In this document: positions 7,325 to 17,621 of the stretch, in pieces
Position numbering within the stretch: position 1 is the stretch's first letter
Layout of the letters: every line of letters begins with the position of its first letter
Assembly: GCA_029548565.1 (NCBI GenBank)
Contig: JAKPNF010000020.1
Span: 1-33,446, forward strand
Direction: 5' to 3'
Source: Verrucomicrobiota bacterium
Lineage (GTDB): Bacteria; Verrucomicrobiota; Verrucomicrobiia; Opitutales; JAKPNF01
Length of the DNA stretch: 33,446 nucleotides
Position numbers and translations under genes: made by a program
The notes under the pieces: model-generated
The model's input: only the letters and a program-made list of their open reading frames with translations
What the model was told of the DNA's origin: nothing
The model's database searches: none

Positions 7325-8029
7325 CTACGCATCCACGTAGACGATGCGCCCGCAGTTGCCGCAAAACACGGGCTTGCCGTCCGCGTTCTGAACGCTGGCC
7401 GAAGACGAGCGGATGTGGCAACCGCCGCACATCTGGTCTTTCAGGGGAACGACCCACGGGCCGCGTTTGCCCTGCGTTTTTACCTGGTCGTAAATTTTCA
7501 GCCAATCCGCGGGGGCGGCGGCGCGGGCTTTCTCATAGGCGGCGGCCTCGGCCGCGCGCTCGGTTTCAAATTCCTTCAACTGGGCGGCGAGGCGGTTTTT
7601 CTCGTCTTGCAAAACCGCGAGCTGCGCCTCGTGCGCTTTTTTCTCCTCGCCCAAAGCGGCGCCGGCCTCGTCGATTTTAAAGAGCAGCTCCAGCTCCTCG
7701 CTCTCCATCGCGCCCTTCTCGGCCTCGCCCTGCTCGATCTCTTTGGTGAGCGCCTGATACTCGTCGTTTTTGCGCACCTCGGCCTGTTGCGTGCGGTACT
7801 TGGTGAGCTTGTCCTCCAGCGTGCGGCGGCGGGTACGCAAGTCAGCCCGCTCGCGCTCCAGCGCGTTCAAGGCGGTTTTTTTGTCCTCAAAGGCCTTCTT
7901 TTCGGCCGCGATTTTCGCGTCGGCGCCCGCCAGCACCCTGGGGCCTTCGGCGATCTGCTTGTCCAGCGCCCCATGGCGCATATCGTGCGATTGGACTGAC
8001 AGGAGCGCGTCGATGGCGGGGGGTTTCAT
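7325..8029 (-). CDS. Coiled-coil protein with C4 zinc ribbon
   Basis: A 234-residue cytoplasmic protein. Residues about 25-175 form a long Ala/Glu/Lys-rich coiled coil (helical hairpin). The C-terminus has two CxxC knuckles, CGGCHIR and FCGNCGR, forming a four-Cys zinc ribbon. This matches the widespread C4-type zinc-ribbon family (Pfam zf-RING_7, as in chlamydial CT398), whose role is poorly defined; a nucleic-acid or secretion-related role has been suggested for some members. ATG 8029 (MKPPAIDALLSVQ) is the natural start, although the frame is open further upstream. It is divergent from argS with a 92-base gap that should hold both promoters. Confidence 0.82.
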   Translation of the reverse strand: MKPPAIDALLSVQSHDMRHGALDKQIAEGPRVLAGADAKIAAEKKAFEDKKTALNALERERADLRTRRRTLEDKLTKYRTQQAEVRKNDEYQALTKEIEQGEAEKGAMESEELELLFKIDEAGAALGEEKKAHEAQLAVLQDEKNRLAAQLKEFETERAAEAAAYEKARAAAPADWLKIYDQVKTQGKRGPWVVPLKDQMCGGCHIRSSSASVQNADGKPVFCGNCGRIVYVDA

Positions 8030-8121
8030 TGCAAGTGATTTTCTGCCCCATGGCAGCCTGTAGCAACCAAAAACGTAAAAACGGTCTTGACGAAAACGCC
8101 GTATCTGATTGCGCTTAAACA

Positions 8122-9900
8122 ATGGACATTTGGTTTCACATCGCCCGCGCGCTGGACGGCGCCCTGCGCCAATGCGCGCAAACACTGCCGCAGTTCGGCG
8201 CGGGGTTCGACCCCGCGATAAAACCTTCCGACCCGCGCCATGCGGACTTTCAGGCCAACGGCGTGCTGGGCTGGGCGAAGCGCCAGCAGAAAAACCCGCG
8301 CGAACTGGCCGGCCATCTGGCCGACGCGCTGCGCCCGCAGTTGGACGAAGCGCTCGTGGGCCTCGAGGTGGCCGGGCCGGGCTTTTTGAATTTCAAACTC
8401 TCGGCGCTGTTTCTTTTGCGCTGGCTGGAAGCCTACCGCAGCCACGCGGATTTTTCACAGGCGGCCGCCTCGCTGTTCAAGGGCGAAAAAATCGTCATCG
8501 ATTTTCCCTCCCCCAACACCGCCAAGCAAATGCACGTCGGGCACTTGCGCCCGATGATCATTGGCGAGGCCATCCAGCGCCTGCTCGGCTTTTGCGGCGC
8601 GGACATGCTGCGCGACAATCATATTGGGGATTGGGGCACCAATTACGGCATTCTCATCTTGGGCATCAAGCGCGCGGGTTACAGCCTCGACGGCAAAGGC
8701 CCCGAGGCGATCGAGGATTTGGAACGCCTGTACAAAGAAGGCTCCGCGCTTGTCAAAAGCGATCCCGCGCAGGCCGACGCCGCGCGCCACGAGCTGGTCA
8801 AACTGCAACAAGGCGACCCGGAAAACACGGTCTTGTGGAAAAAAATCAACGCCCTGTCGATGCAGGCCTGCGATGAGATTTACAAACTTTTAAACGTGAC
8901 GATCGACGTAACGCTCGGGGAGTCCTTCTACCGCGACAAGGTCACGCGCGTTTATCAGGAGCTGACCGAAACAAACATCGCCGAGGAAAATCAGGGCGCG
9001 CTTGTCGTGTGGCACGACGAAGTGCCGCGTTTTTCGCGCGATGCCGCCCCGTCGCAACCCTTCATCATCCGCAAGGCCGACGGGGCCTCCAACTACGGTT
9101 CCACCGACCTGGCCACGGTGCTGTACCGCCGCGAACATTTCAACGCGCAACAGATTGTTTACGTCACCGACGGTCGCCAGCAGGATCATTTTCAACAGCT
9201 CTTTTTGACGGTCGAAAAATGGTTCGCCAAAAAAGGCTACGAGCTGCCGCGGCTGCGCCACGTGTGGTTTGGCACGATTTTGGGCGACGACGGAAAAGCC
9301 ATCAAGACAAAGAGCGGCGACCCTGTTAAATTAAAAACCCTCTTGCAAGAGGCGGTCGAGCGCGCCGAAAAACAAGTCGCCGAAAAGAACCCCGAGCTGC
9401 CCGCAGACGAGCGCGCGCAGATCGCCCGCAGCGTCGGCATCGGCGCCGTGCGCTATGCCGACCTCTCGCAAAACCGCACGAGCGACTACGTGTTCTCCTG
9501 GGAAAAACTCCTGGCCTTCGAGGGCAATACCGCCCCCTACCTGCTCTACGCGGGGGCGCGCATCCACTCGATCTTGCGCAAGGCGGGCATCGAGCAGAAC
9601 GACCAAATTTGCGAGCGCGGCGCCACCGCGTTTGAGACGCCGGAAGAAATCGCGCTTGCGCGCAAACTGGCCGCCTTCCCGAGCGCGTTGGACAACACGC
9701 TCGAAGACCTGCGCCCGCATTTGCTGTGCACTTACCTGTACGAATTGGCGGGGCAGTTCTCCAGCTTTTACAACGCCAACAAAGTCCTCACGGACGACCC
9801 CGGCCAACGCGTCCGCCGCCTGATCCTGTGCCGCCGCACATTGACCGTGCTGGAAATCGGAATGCGACTGCTCGGCTTGGAGCCGCTGCAGCGGATGTAA
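8122..9900 (+). CDS. argS: Arginine-tRNA ligase
   Basis: ArgRS charges tRNA-Arg with arginine. The 592-residue length fits the family. An N-terminal tRNA-binding domain covers about residues 1-110. The class I HIGH-type motif is in SPNTAKQMHVGHLRPMIIG at about residue 130-145. GIGAVRYADLSQNRTSDYVF precedes the anticodon-binding domain, which ends LGLEPLQRM. The KMSKS equivalent is degenerate (DGKAIKTKSGD), as is normal for ArgRS. No strong Shine-Dalgarno site precedes ATG 8122. The gene ends 14 bases from the convergent STAS gene. Confidence 0.96.
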   Translation: MDIWFHIARALDGALRQCAQTLPQFGAGFDPAIKPSDPRHADFQANGVLGWAKRQQKNPRELAGHLADALRPQLDEALVGLEVAGPGFLNFKLSALFLLRWLEAYRSHADFSQAAASLFKGEKIVIDFPSPNTAKQMHVGHLRPMIIGEAIQRLLGFCGADMLRDNHIGDWGTNYGILILGIKRAGYSLDGKGPEAIEDLERLYKEGSALVKSDPAQADAARHELVKLQQGDPENTVLWKKINALSMQACDEIYKLLNVTIDVTLGESFYRDKVTRVYQELTETNIAEENQGALVVWHDEVPRFSRDAAPSQPFIIRKADGASNYGSTDLATVLYRREHFNAQQIVYVTDGRQQDHFQQLFLTVEKWFAKKGYELPRLRHVWFGTILGDDGKAIKTKSGDPVKLKTLLQEAVERAEKQVAEKNPELPADERAQIARSVGIGAVRYADLSQNRTSDYVFSWEKLLAFEGNTAPYLLYAGARIHSILRKAGIEQNDQICERGATAFETPEEIALARKLAAFPSALDNTLEDLRPHLLCTYLYELAGQFSSFYNANKVLTDDPGQRVRRLILCRRTLTVLEIGMRLLGLEPLQRM

Positions 9901-9914
9901 CAAAATCCGCGCCC

Positions 9915-10424
9915 TTATTTCTCGTCCTGCTTGAGCGCGGTGATGACGTCCTGAAATTTCGTCAGGTTGCCCTCGTCGGCGGCCACGAGGTTTTCGTGCG
10001 CCTTTAAAATGAGGCGCGCGTTGGCGATCTCGGTTTTGTCGAGGGTGGTCAGCGGCGTGGCTTTTTCCGCGCCCTCGCACTCAAAGCAAAGTTTTTTCGG
10101 GTCGGCCTCGACATTCAGGATGCGGTGCAGCCCCAGGTTGCGCACCAGTTCCAGGTTGCGCTCGCTTAGGCGCGTGAGCGTGAGCGTGCCTTTTTTTTGC
10201 TCAAGCGCCAGCGCGCAGCCGGCCAAAAGCCCCAAAAAGGTGCTGTCCATGCTGGTGCAGCGCGCGAAATCCACGACGATGTGCGTCTTGCCCGTTTGCA
10301 CCATCTTGTCAAAAAACTGCCCCGCGGGCGCGCAGTTCAGATAGGACGCCCGCCCGTTGACAAGCATCACCACCGGGTCGGAATAAGTGTCGACCAAAAA
10401 AACGTTTTGTGTTTCGTCTGCCAT
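9915..10424 (-). CDS. STAS-domain protein (anti-sigma antagonist-like)
   Basis: The 169-residue protein has a STAS domain in residues 1-110, with a central THIVVDFARCTSMDSTFLGL segment. This matches the loop of anti-sigma-factor antagonists such as SpoIIAA; Ser61 in MDSTFLG is the likely phospho-acceptor. About 55 residues of charged, mostly helical sequence follow, which is longer than a minimal STAS protein. The gene starts four bases after the acnA stop codon with no ribosome binding site of its own, so it is probably translationally coupled to acnA. No anti-sigma kinase or sigma factor is nearby. A partner-switching role is inferred from the domain only. Confidence 0.8.
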   Translation of the reverse strand: MADETQNVFLVDTYSDPVVMLVNGRASYLNCAPAGQFFDKMVQTGKTHIVVDFARCTSMDSTFLGLLAGCALALEQKKGTLTLTRLSERNLELVRNLGLHRILNVEADPKKLCFECEGAEKATPLTTLDKTEIANARLILKAHENLVAADEGNLTKFQDVITALKQDEK

Positions 10425-10428
10425 TTTT

Positions 10429-13098
<2,670 letters not shown>

Positions 13099-13175
13099 TT
13101 TGCCTGAGAAATAAAATCGAGAGAGACTTCTGCCCATCTTGGCGCAGCCGCCTCAAAAACGCAAGTTTTCCAAGC

Positions 13176-13204
13176 TTGAGATACCCGGGGCGTTCGGGTT
13201 AAAT
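13176..13204 (+). promoter_or_regulatory. Candidate sigma-70 promoter for tyrS
   Basis: TTGAGA (13176-13181), a 17-base spacer and TTAAAT (13199-13204) give a fair match to the consensus, with a start expected near 13211. A terminator-like hairpin would then fill nearly the whole leader. Confidence 0.4.
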
Positions 13205-13221
13205 AAGTTAGAAATTAACTC

Positions 13222-13251
13222 CGCCGCGCGCGTGAAGCGCGGCGTCTTTTT
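13222..13251 (+). terminator. Terminator-like hairpin in the tyrS leader
   Basis: CGCCGCGC (13222-13229) pairs perfectly with GCGCGGCG (13237-13244) around a 7-base loop, followed by TCTTTTTAT. No plus-strand gene lies upstream; acnA diverges. It ends 11 bases before the tyrS ATG, so it may attenuate tyrS transcription. Confidence 0.65.
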
Positions 13252-13262
13252 ATTTGGAAAAA

Positions 13263-14453
13263 ATGAATCAGGACATCATCGAACAGCTCGCACGCAACAC
13301 GGACACTTTTATCGGCGGGGATTCCCTGCGCGAACGCATCGCAAGCGGCAAGCGCCTGCGCGTCAAACTCGGCGTCGACCCCACCCGCCCCGACTTGACC
13401 TTCGGCCACATGGTCGTCTTGAACAAGCTGCGCCAATTTCAAGACTTGGGGCACGAGGCCGTGCTCATCATCGGCGACTACACCGCCGCCATCGGCGACC
13501 CTTCCGGCCGCGACAGCACCCGCCCCGTCTTGTCCGCCGAGCAGATCGAAAAAAACGCCGAGACTTATCTTCAACAGGTTTTCCAAATCCTCGACGAGTC
13601 CAACACCGCCGTGTACCGCAACAGCGAATGGCTCTCGCAAATGCGCTTTGACGACGTGCTGCAGCTGGCCCGCCAGATGACGGTCGCCCAGATGCTCGAG
13701 CGCGACGACTTCGCCAAGCGTTACGATGAGAAAAACCCGATCTCGCTCGTGGAATTCATCTACCCCCTCATGCAGGGGCACGACTCGGTGATGGTGCACG
13801 CAGACGTGGAAATGGGCGGGCGCGACCAGCTCTTTAATCTGCTAGTCGGCCGCGTGCTGCAAAAAAACGCGGGGCAGCCCGAGCAAACGGTGCTGACGAT
13901 GCCGCTGCTCGTCGGCCTGGACGGCGCGAAAAAAATGTCCAAAAGCTACGACAATTACATCGCCTTTAACGACAGCGCCGCCGACATGCTCGGCAAGGTC
14001 ATGTCGATCAGCGACGAGACGATGTGGGAATACTACCGCCTGCTTTTGGAGACACCCGCCGAGCGCATCGCGGAGCTTAAGAAAGAACACCCGATGCAGG
14101 CCAAAAAAAATCTCGCCGCCGCGCTCGTGGGGCAGTTCCACACGATGGACGCCGCGCGCAAAGAACTCGAGCAATGGGAAAAAGTGCACTCGCAGCGCGA
14201 GATCCCTGACGAAATGCCGGAATTTTCCTGGGGCCAAAAAATCAACGCGCCCGACGCCGTGCTCGTGGACGCCGTGGCTTTGAGCGGCCTGTTCCCCAGC
14301 AAAAAAGAAGTGCGCCGCCTCATCGAGCAGGGAGCCATTCGCCTCAACGACGAGCAGCAGCGCAACCCGATGAAACGCATCGCCGCTCCATCGGCAGACG
14401 CGCCGCTTGTGATCCAGTCCGGCCGACGCATTTTCTTTAAATACCTGCCGTAA
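13263..14453 (+). CDS. tyrS: Tyrosine-tRNA ligase
   Basis: TyrRS charges tRNA-Tyr. The 396-residue protein has LGVDPTRPDLTFGHMVVLNK (HIGH-type motif is FGHM), GDYTAAIGDPSGRDSTRP and the KMSKS loop as KKMSKSYDN at about residue 222. A C-terminal S4-like RNA-binding domain runs from about residue 335 (SKKEVRRLIEQGAIRLND). The features fit the bacterial TyrRS group related to TyrZ. ATG 13263 follows GGAAAAA, a weak ribosome binding site; a TTG at 13254 is the alternative. The SulP gene starts 13 bases after the stop. The leader has a terminator-like hairpin but no T-box consensus. Confidence 0.95.
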   Translation: MNQDIIEQLARNTDTFIGGDSLRERIASGKRLRVKLGVDPTRPDLTFGHMVVLNKLRQFQDLGHEAVLIIGDYTAAIGDPSGRDSTRPVLSAEQIEKNAETYLQQVFQILDESNTAVYRNSEWLSQMRFDDVLQLARQMTVAQMLERDDFAKRYDEKNPISLVEFIYPLMQGHDSVMVHADVEMGGRDQLFNLLVGRVLQKNAGQPEQTVLTMPLLVGLDGAKKMSKSYDNYIAFNDSAADMLGKVMSISDETMWEYYRLLLETPAERIAELKKEHPMQAKKNLAAALVGQFHTMDAARKELEQWEKVHSQREIPDEMPEFSWGQKINAPDAVLVDAVALSGLFPSKKEVRRLIEQGAIRLNDEQQRNPMKRIAAPSADAPLVIQSGRRIFFKYLP

Positions 14454-14466
14454 TTTCCCAGCCGCA

Positions 14467-16335
14467 ATGAGCGACACCCCGCAAAGCACACCCTACCGGC
14501 GCAAAAGTTTTTGGGCCGAGGTGTGGATGTATTTGCGCCAGTCGCGCCTCAAACCGCTGCCGCTGCTGGGGACATTAAAAAAATACACGTTCAAAGACGC
14601 CAAGGCCGACGCCAAGGCCGGGCTGAACGTCGCGCTGCTGGACTTCCCGCAATCCATGGCCTACGCGATGATTGGCGGGCTGCCGATCGTGTTCGGGCTT
14701 TTGGGCTCGGCCATCTCGTCGATCGTGGGACCGTTTTTTGCCAGCTCGCGCTTTGTGATGATGGGGCCGACCAACGCCTCCGCCGTGCTGCTGCTGTCCG
14801 GCCTGTTGTCCATTAATTTACCGCCCGAGCAGTGGCCGACCGTGCTGCCGATGCTGCTGGTCATGATCGCGGTGATGTTGTTGCTCGGCGCGCTGCTGCG
14901 CGTGGCCTCGTTCGTGCAGTACATTTCGCGCAGTGTGCTGACTGGCTACATCTCGGCGGCGGCGCTGCTGATCATCGTCAACCAAATTCCCTTGATCTGC
15001 GGCTTTCTTTCGCCCGAGCGCAAGAGCACCGTGGCGCAGACCTTCATGGAAACCATGCGCCATTGGCATGAGTTCGACCCATTGATCTTCGCGATCGCGG
15101 CGGCCACGCTGGTCATCTTCCTTTTGGGAAAGCGCTTCACCCCCAAGGCGCCCAACATCGTCATCGCCATTGTCGGCATCTGCGCCTTGTGCGCGCTGGG
15201 GAAATATTTTTGGCCGACGATCTTTGTCTACCCCACGCTCGATGTTGTGCAGATCGAGGCGTTTTCAACGCCTGTCTTCAACCTGGATCTGCTCGGGCAA
15301 CTGGCCAGCCCCGCTTTTGCGATCGCGTTTTTGTGCATTTTGGAAAGCGCCTCCATCGCCAAAACCCTGGCCGCGCGCAGCGGCGACCGCTTCAACCCCA
15401 ACCAGCAAATGTACAGCTTGGGCATGGCGAACCTGGCCAACGCCTTCGGCGGCGGAATGCCCGCCAGCGGCTCTTTGACGCGCTCGACCCTCAACTGGTC
15501 CAGCGGCGCGCGCACGGGCGTGTCCAGCATCATCAGCGGGGTGCTGCTGCTGCTCGGGCTTTTCCTGCTGGGCGACCTTTTAAAATACATCCCGAAAGCC
15601 GCGCTGGCTGCCCTCATCGTGACGATCGGCTGCTCGCTGCTTAACCGCGGGCAAATCGGCGTGATCGTGCGCTCCACCCGCTCCGACGCCACGGCCTTTT
15701 GCTTCACCTTTTTCGGCGGCATCATCTTCCCGTTGGACACCGCCATCTATGTCGGTGCGGCCGCCTCGATCATCCTATTTTTGCGCAAGGCCGCTAACCC
15801 CGAGCTTGTGGAAATCGGCTTTAACGACGAGGGCGAGCTGACCGAAAAAACCCCCGAGGACGCCGAGACGCTGCACGAGATCCCCGACATTTCCATCGTC
15901 CACGTGGAAGGCGACTTGTTCTTCGGCGCCTCCGACCTTTTTTTGGAACAGGCCCGCATCCTGGTCAGCGACCCGAACAAGCGCATCACCGTCTTGCGCC
16001 TGCGCAACGCCCGCCACCTCGACGCCACCGCCGCGATGGCCATAGCAGACCTGATAAAATTCGCCCGCGCCCACGGCCGCGACATCCTCATCAGCGGCGC
16101 CACCCCCGACGTCGAGCGCGTCCTAAACAACTCCGGCACCCTCGACCTCCTCGGCCGCGAAAATTTCTTCCCGCTGATAACCGGCAACCCCAACATTTCC
16201 ACCCGCAACGCCCTCAAACGCGCCCAGGAAATCTTGGGCCACAAAGACGCCAACATCGTCATCTACGCCAAACCCAAGCAGGCGGAGGAAGAACATCCGG
16301 CAGGCGGACGAGACGAAACAACACCCGCGTCCTAA
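14467..16335 (+). CDS. SulP-family anion transporter with STAS domain
   Basis: SulP (SLC26-like) proteins carry anions such as sulfate or bicarbonate across the inner membrane. The 622-residue protein has a cytoplasmic N-terminus, then a membrane domain from about residue 50 to 445 with many hydrophobic helices. The family signature LLDFPQSMAYAMIGGLPIVF is near the first helix, and GGGMPASGSLTRSTLNWSSG lies in the transport core. A STAS domain follows at about 470-580 (ISIVHVEGDLFFGASDLFLE). It begins 13 bases after tyrS and is probably cotranscribed. Its stop codon overlaps the stop codon of the convergent yraN. The transported anion cannot be told from the sequence. Confidence 0.9.
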   Translation: MSDTPQSTPYRRKSFWAEVWMYLRQSRLKPLPLLGTLKKYTFKDAKADAKAGLNVALLDFPQSMAYAMIGGLPIVFGLLGSAISSIVGPFFASSRFVMMGPTNASAVLLLSGLLSINLPPEQWPTVLPMLLVMIAVMLLLGALLRVASFVQYISRSVLTGYISAAALLIIVNQIPLICGFLSPERKSTVAQTFMETMRHWHEFDPLIFAIAAATLVIFLLGKRFTPKAPNIVIAIVGICALCALGKYFWPTIFVYPTLDVVQIEAFSTPVFNLDLLGQLASPAFAIAFLCILESASIAKTLAARSGDRFNPNQQMYSLGMANLANAFGGGMPASGSLTRSTLNWSSGARTGVSSIISGVLLLLGLFLLGDLLKYIPKAALAALIVTIGCSLLNRGQIGVIVRSTRSDATAFCFTFFGGIIFPLDTAIYVGAAASIILFLRKAANPELVEIGFNDEGELTEKTPEDAETLHEIPDISIVHVEGDLFFGASDLFLEQARILVSDPNKRITVLRLRNARHLDATAAMAIADLIKFARAHGRDILISGATPDVERVLNNSGTLDLLGRENFFPLITGNPNISTRNALKRAQEILGHKDANIVIYAKPKQAEEEHPAGGRDETTPAS

Positions 16336-16772
16336 CGCAACAGCTTCACGTTTTCGTAGTGAAAAATCTCGGCGCTGTCGTCTAAAGAAAAGCGCACTTC
16401 GACAACATCGGCGCGATGGGAAACGGGGCGTTGTTTCAGCAAATTCAAATAGGCCTTGCACGCGCGCGCGAACGCTGCGCGTTTGCGTTTGGTCAAGGAA
16501 TGGTAACCCTGCACCAGCGCCTTTTCATCACGCGCGCGCACCTCGACAAAAACAAGGCACTGGCCATCCTTAGTGACAATATCCCACTCTCCCCCGCCCC
16601 CGCGCCAATTCTTAAGGAGAATTTTGTGCCCCTTGCGCTTCAAAAATTCCGCCGCCTTGCGCTCCCCCAGCCTCCCCCGCCGCGCACGCGCGTTATCGGG
16701 CTTTTTCTTGAAAAGAGAAGAAACCCAATTTTTAAACGCGCTGAAAAATTTTTCCCGCACCTCTGAGAGCAT
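16332..16772 (-). CDS. YraN/UPF0102 family nuclease-like protein
   Basis: The 146-residue protein carries the nuclease-like core of the YraN family: GRLGERKAAEFLKRKGHKIL, then GGGGEWDIVTKDGQCLVFVE with the conserved Glu, Asp and Glu of the PD-(D/E)xK fold, then VRAR. The N-terminal 30 residues are basic and longer than usual. ATG 16772 is the only reasonable start. Unusually, it directly abuts the T-run of the terminator that follows pyrE, so there is little room for a ribosome binding site apart from the G-run in the hairpin. The biological role of this family is uncertain; DNA processing is suspected. Its stop codon overlaps that of the SulP gene. Confidence 0.85.
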   Translation of the reverse strand: MLSEVREKFFSAFKNWVSSLFKKKPDNARARRGRLGERKAAEFLKRKGHKILLKNWRGGGGEWDIVTKDGQCLVFVEVRARDEKALVQGYHSLTKRKRAAFARACKAYLNLLKQRPVSHRADVVEVRFSLDDSAEIFHYENVKLLR

Positions 16773-16806
16773 AAAAAAGCCCCCCACATGAAAGCGAAGG
16801 CTTTTT
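16773..16806 (-). terminator. Terminator after pyrE, abutting the yraN start
   Basis: On the minus strand AAAAAGCC (16806-16799) pairs with GGCTTTTT (16781-16774) around a 17-base loop, followed directly by the yraN ATG. The T-run is six bases (16778-16773). It lies about 60 bases after the pyrE stop. Confidence 0.6.
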
Positions 16807-16865
16807 AAAGGTATTTGGTGATACAAATATTGACGTTCTTAAAACTGCACAGCCCGGCAACACGC

Positions 16866-17435
16866 CTAACTGCCCGGCTTGGTCACCGGCAGGGCGGCCA
16901 GCGCGGGGGGGAGTTTATCGGCCTCGTAGGTGGGGTAGCTCATCTGTAACAGGGCGGTGTGCGGCGTTTCAAAATGCGTCTTGCTCTCGCTGCGGTCGAC
17001 TAAGATGGCAATGCCGGCCACCTGCGCGTTGTGGGCTTTGACGATGTCGATCGCCTCTTGCACGCGGCCGCCGCGAGTGATGACGTCCTCCACGATCAAG
17101 ACCTTTGAATTTTCGGGGATTTTGAAATTGCGACGCAGCTCAAGTTTCCCGTCCACTTTTTCGACAAAGATGAAACGCTTGCCAAGCTGCCGCGCCGCTT
17201 CCTGCCCGAGCACGAGGCCGCCCATCGCGGGGGAAAGCACGGTGTCGCAGTCAACGGTGCCGAGTTTTTGCAGCAGAAGCTCGACTAGCCGCGTGACCTT
17301 GTCCATGTACTGGCACACCTGCGCGCATTGGAAAAAATGCCCGCTGTGCAGCCCGCTGCGCAGCACAAAATGGCCTTCCAGCAGGGCTTTGGAGTCTTTG
17401 AACAGTTGGAGGACTTCGGCGTCGGTTTGGCTCAT
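16866..17435 (-). CDS. pyrE: Orotate phosphoribosyltransferase
   Basis: PyrE joins orotate to PRPP in de novo pyrimidine synthesis. The 189-residue protein has the PRPP-binding motif VLIVEDVITRGGRVQEAI, and upstream DTVLSPAMGGLVLGQEAAR and RFIFVEKVDGKLELRRNF, all typical of OPRT. LRSGLHSGHFFQCAQVCQY is the usual N-terminal substrate region. The start MSQTDAEVLQLF is the first ATG of the frame. It is divergent from smc; the 186-base gap must hold both promoters, where I saw no strong consensus. Confidence 0.93.
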   Translation of the reverse strand: MSQTDAEVLQLFKDSKALLEGHFVLRSGLHSGHFFQCAQVCQYMDKVTRLVELLLQKLGTVDCDTVLSPAMGGLVLGQEAARQLGKRFIFVEKVDGKLELRRNFKIPENSKVLIVEDVITRGGRVQEAIDIVKAHNAQVAGIAILVDRSESKTHFETPHTALLQMSYPTYEADKLPPALAALPVTKPGS

Positions 17436-17621
17436 GGAGATGGGATTTTTAAACAGGTGTTTTATTTATCTAAAGGGGCGGAAAATCTTTAGGCAAGAGG
17501 GAAGTCGCGCGAGGGTCATCTTTTTCGATTTTCCCTGCGAAAAGCGGGAAAAACGGCCGGGCAAAGGATTTTTCGTTGCGCCATGTGCCCGCCCAATTCA
17601 GAATGGAATTTTTTATAGCGC

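Noticed and set aside
13099-13262. T-box riboswitch before tyrS
   Set aside because: The gap is too short and the conserved T-box sequence is not seen; only a single hairpin is present.
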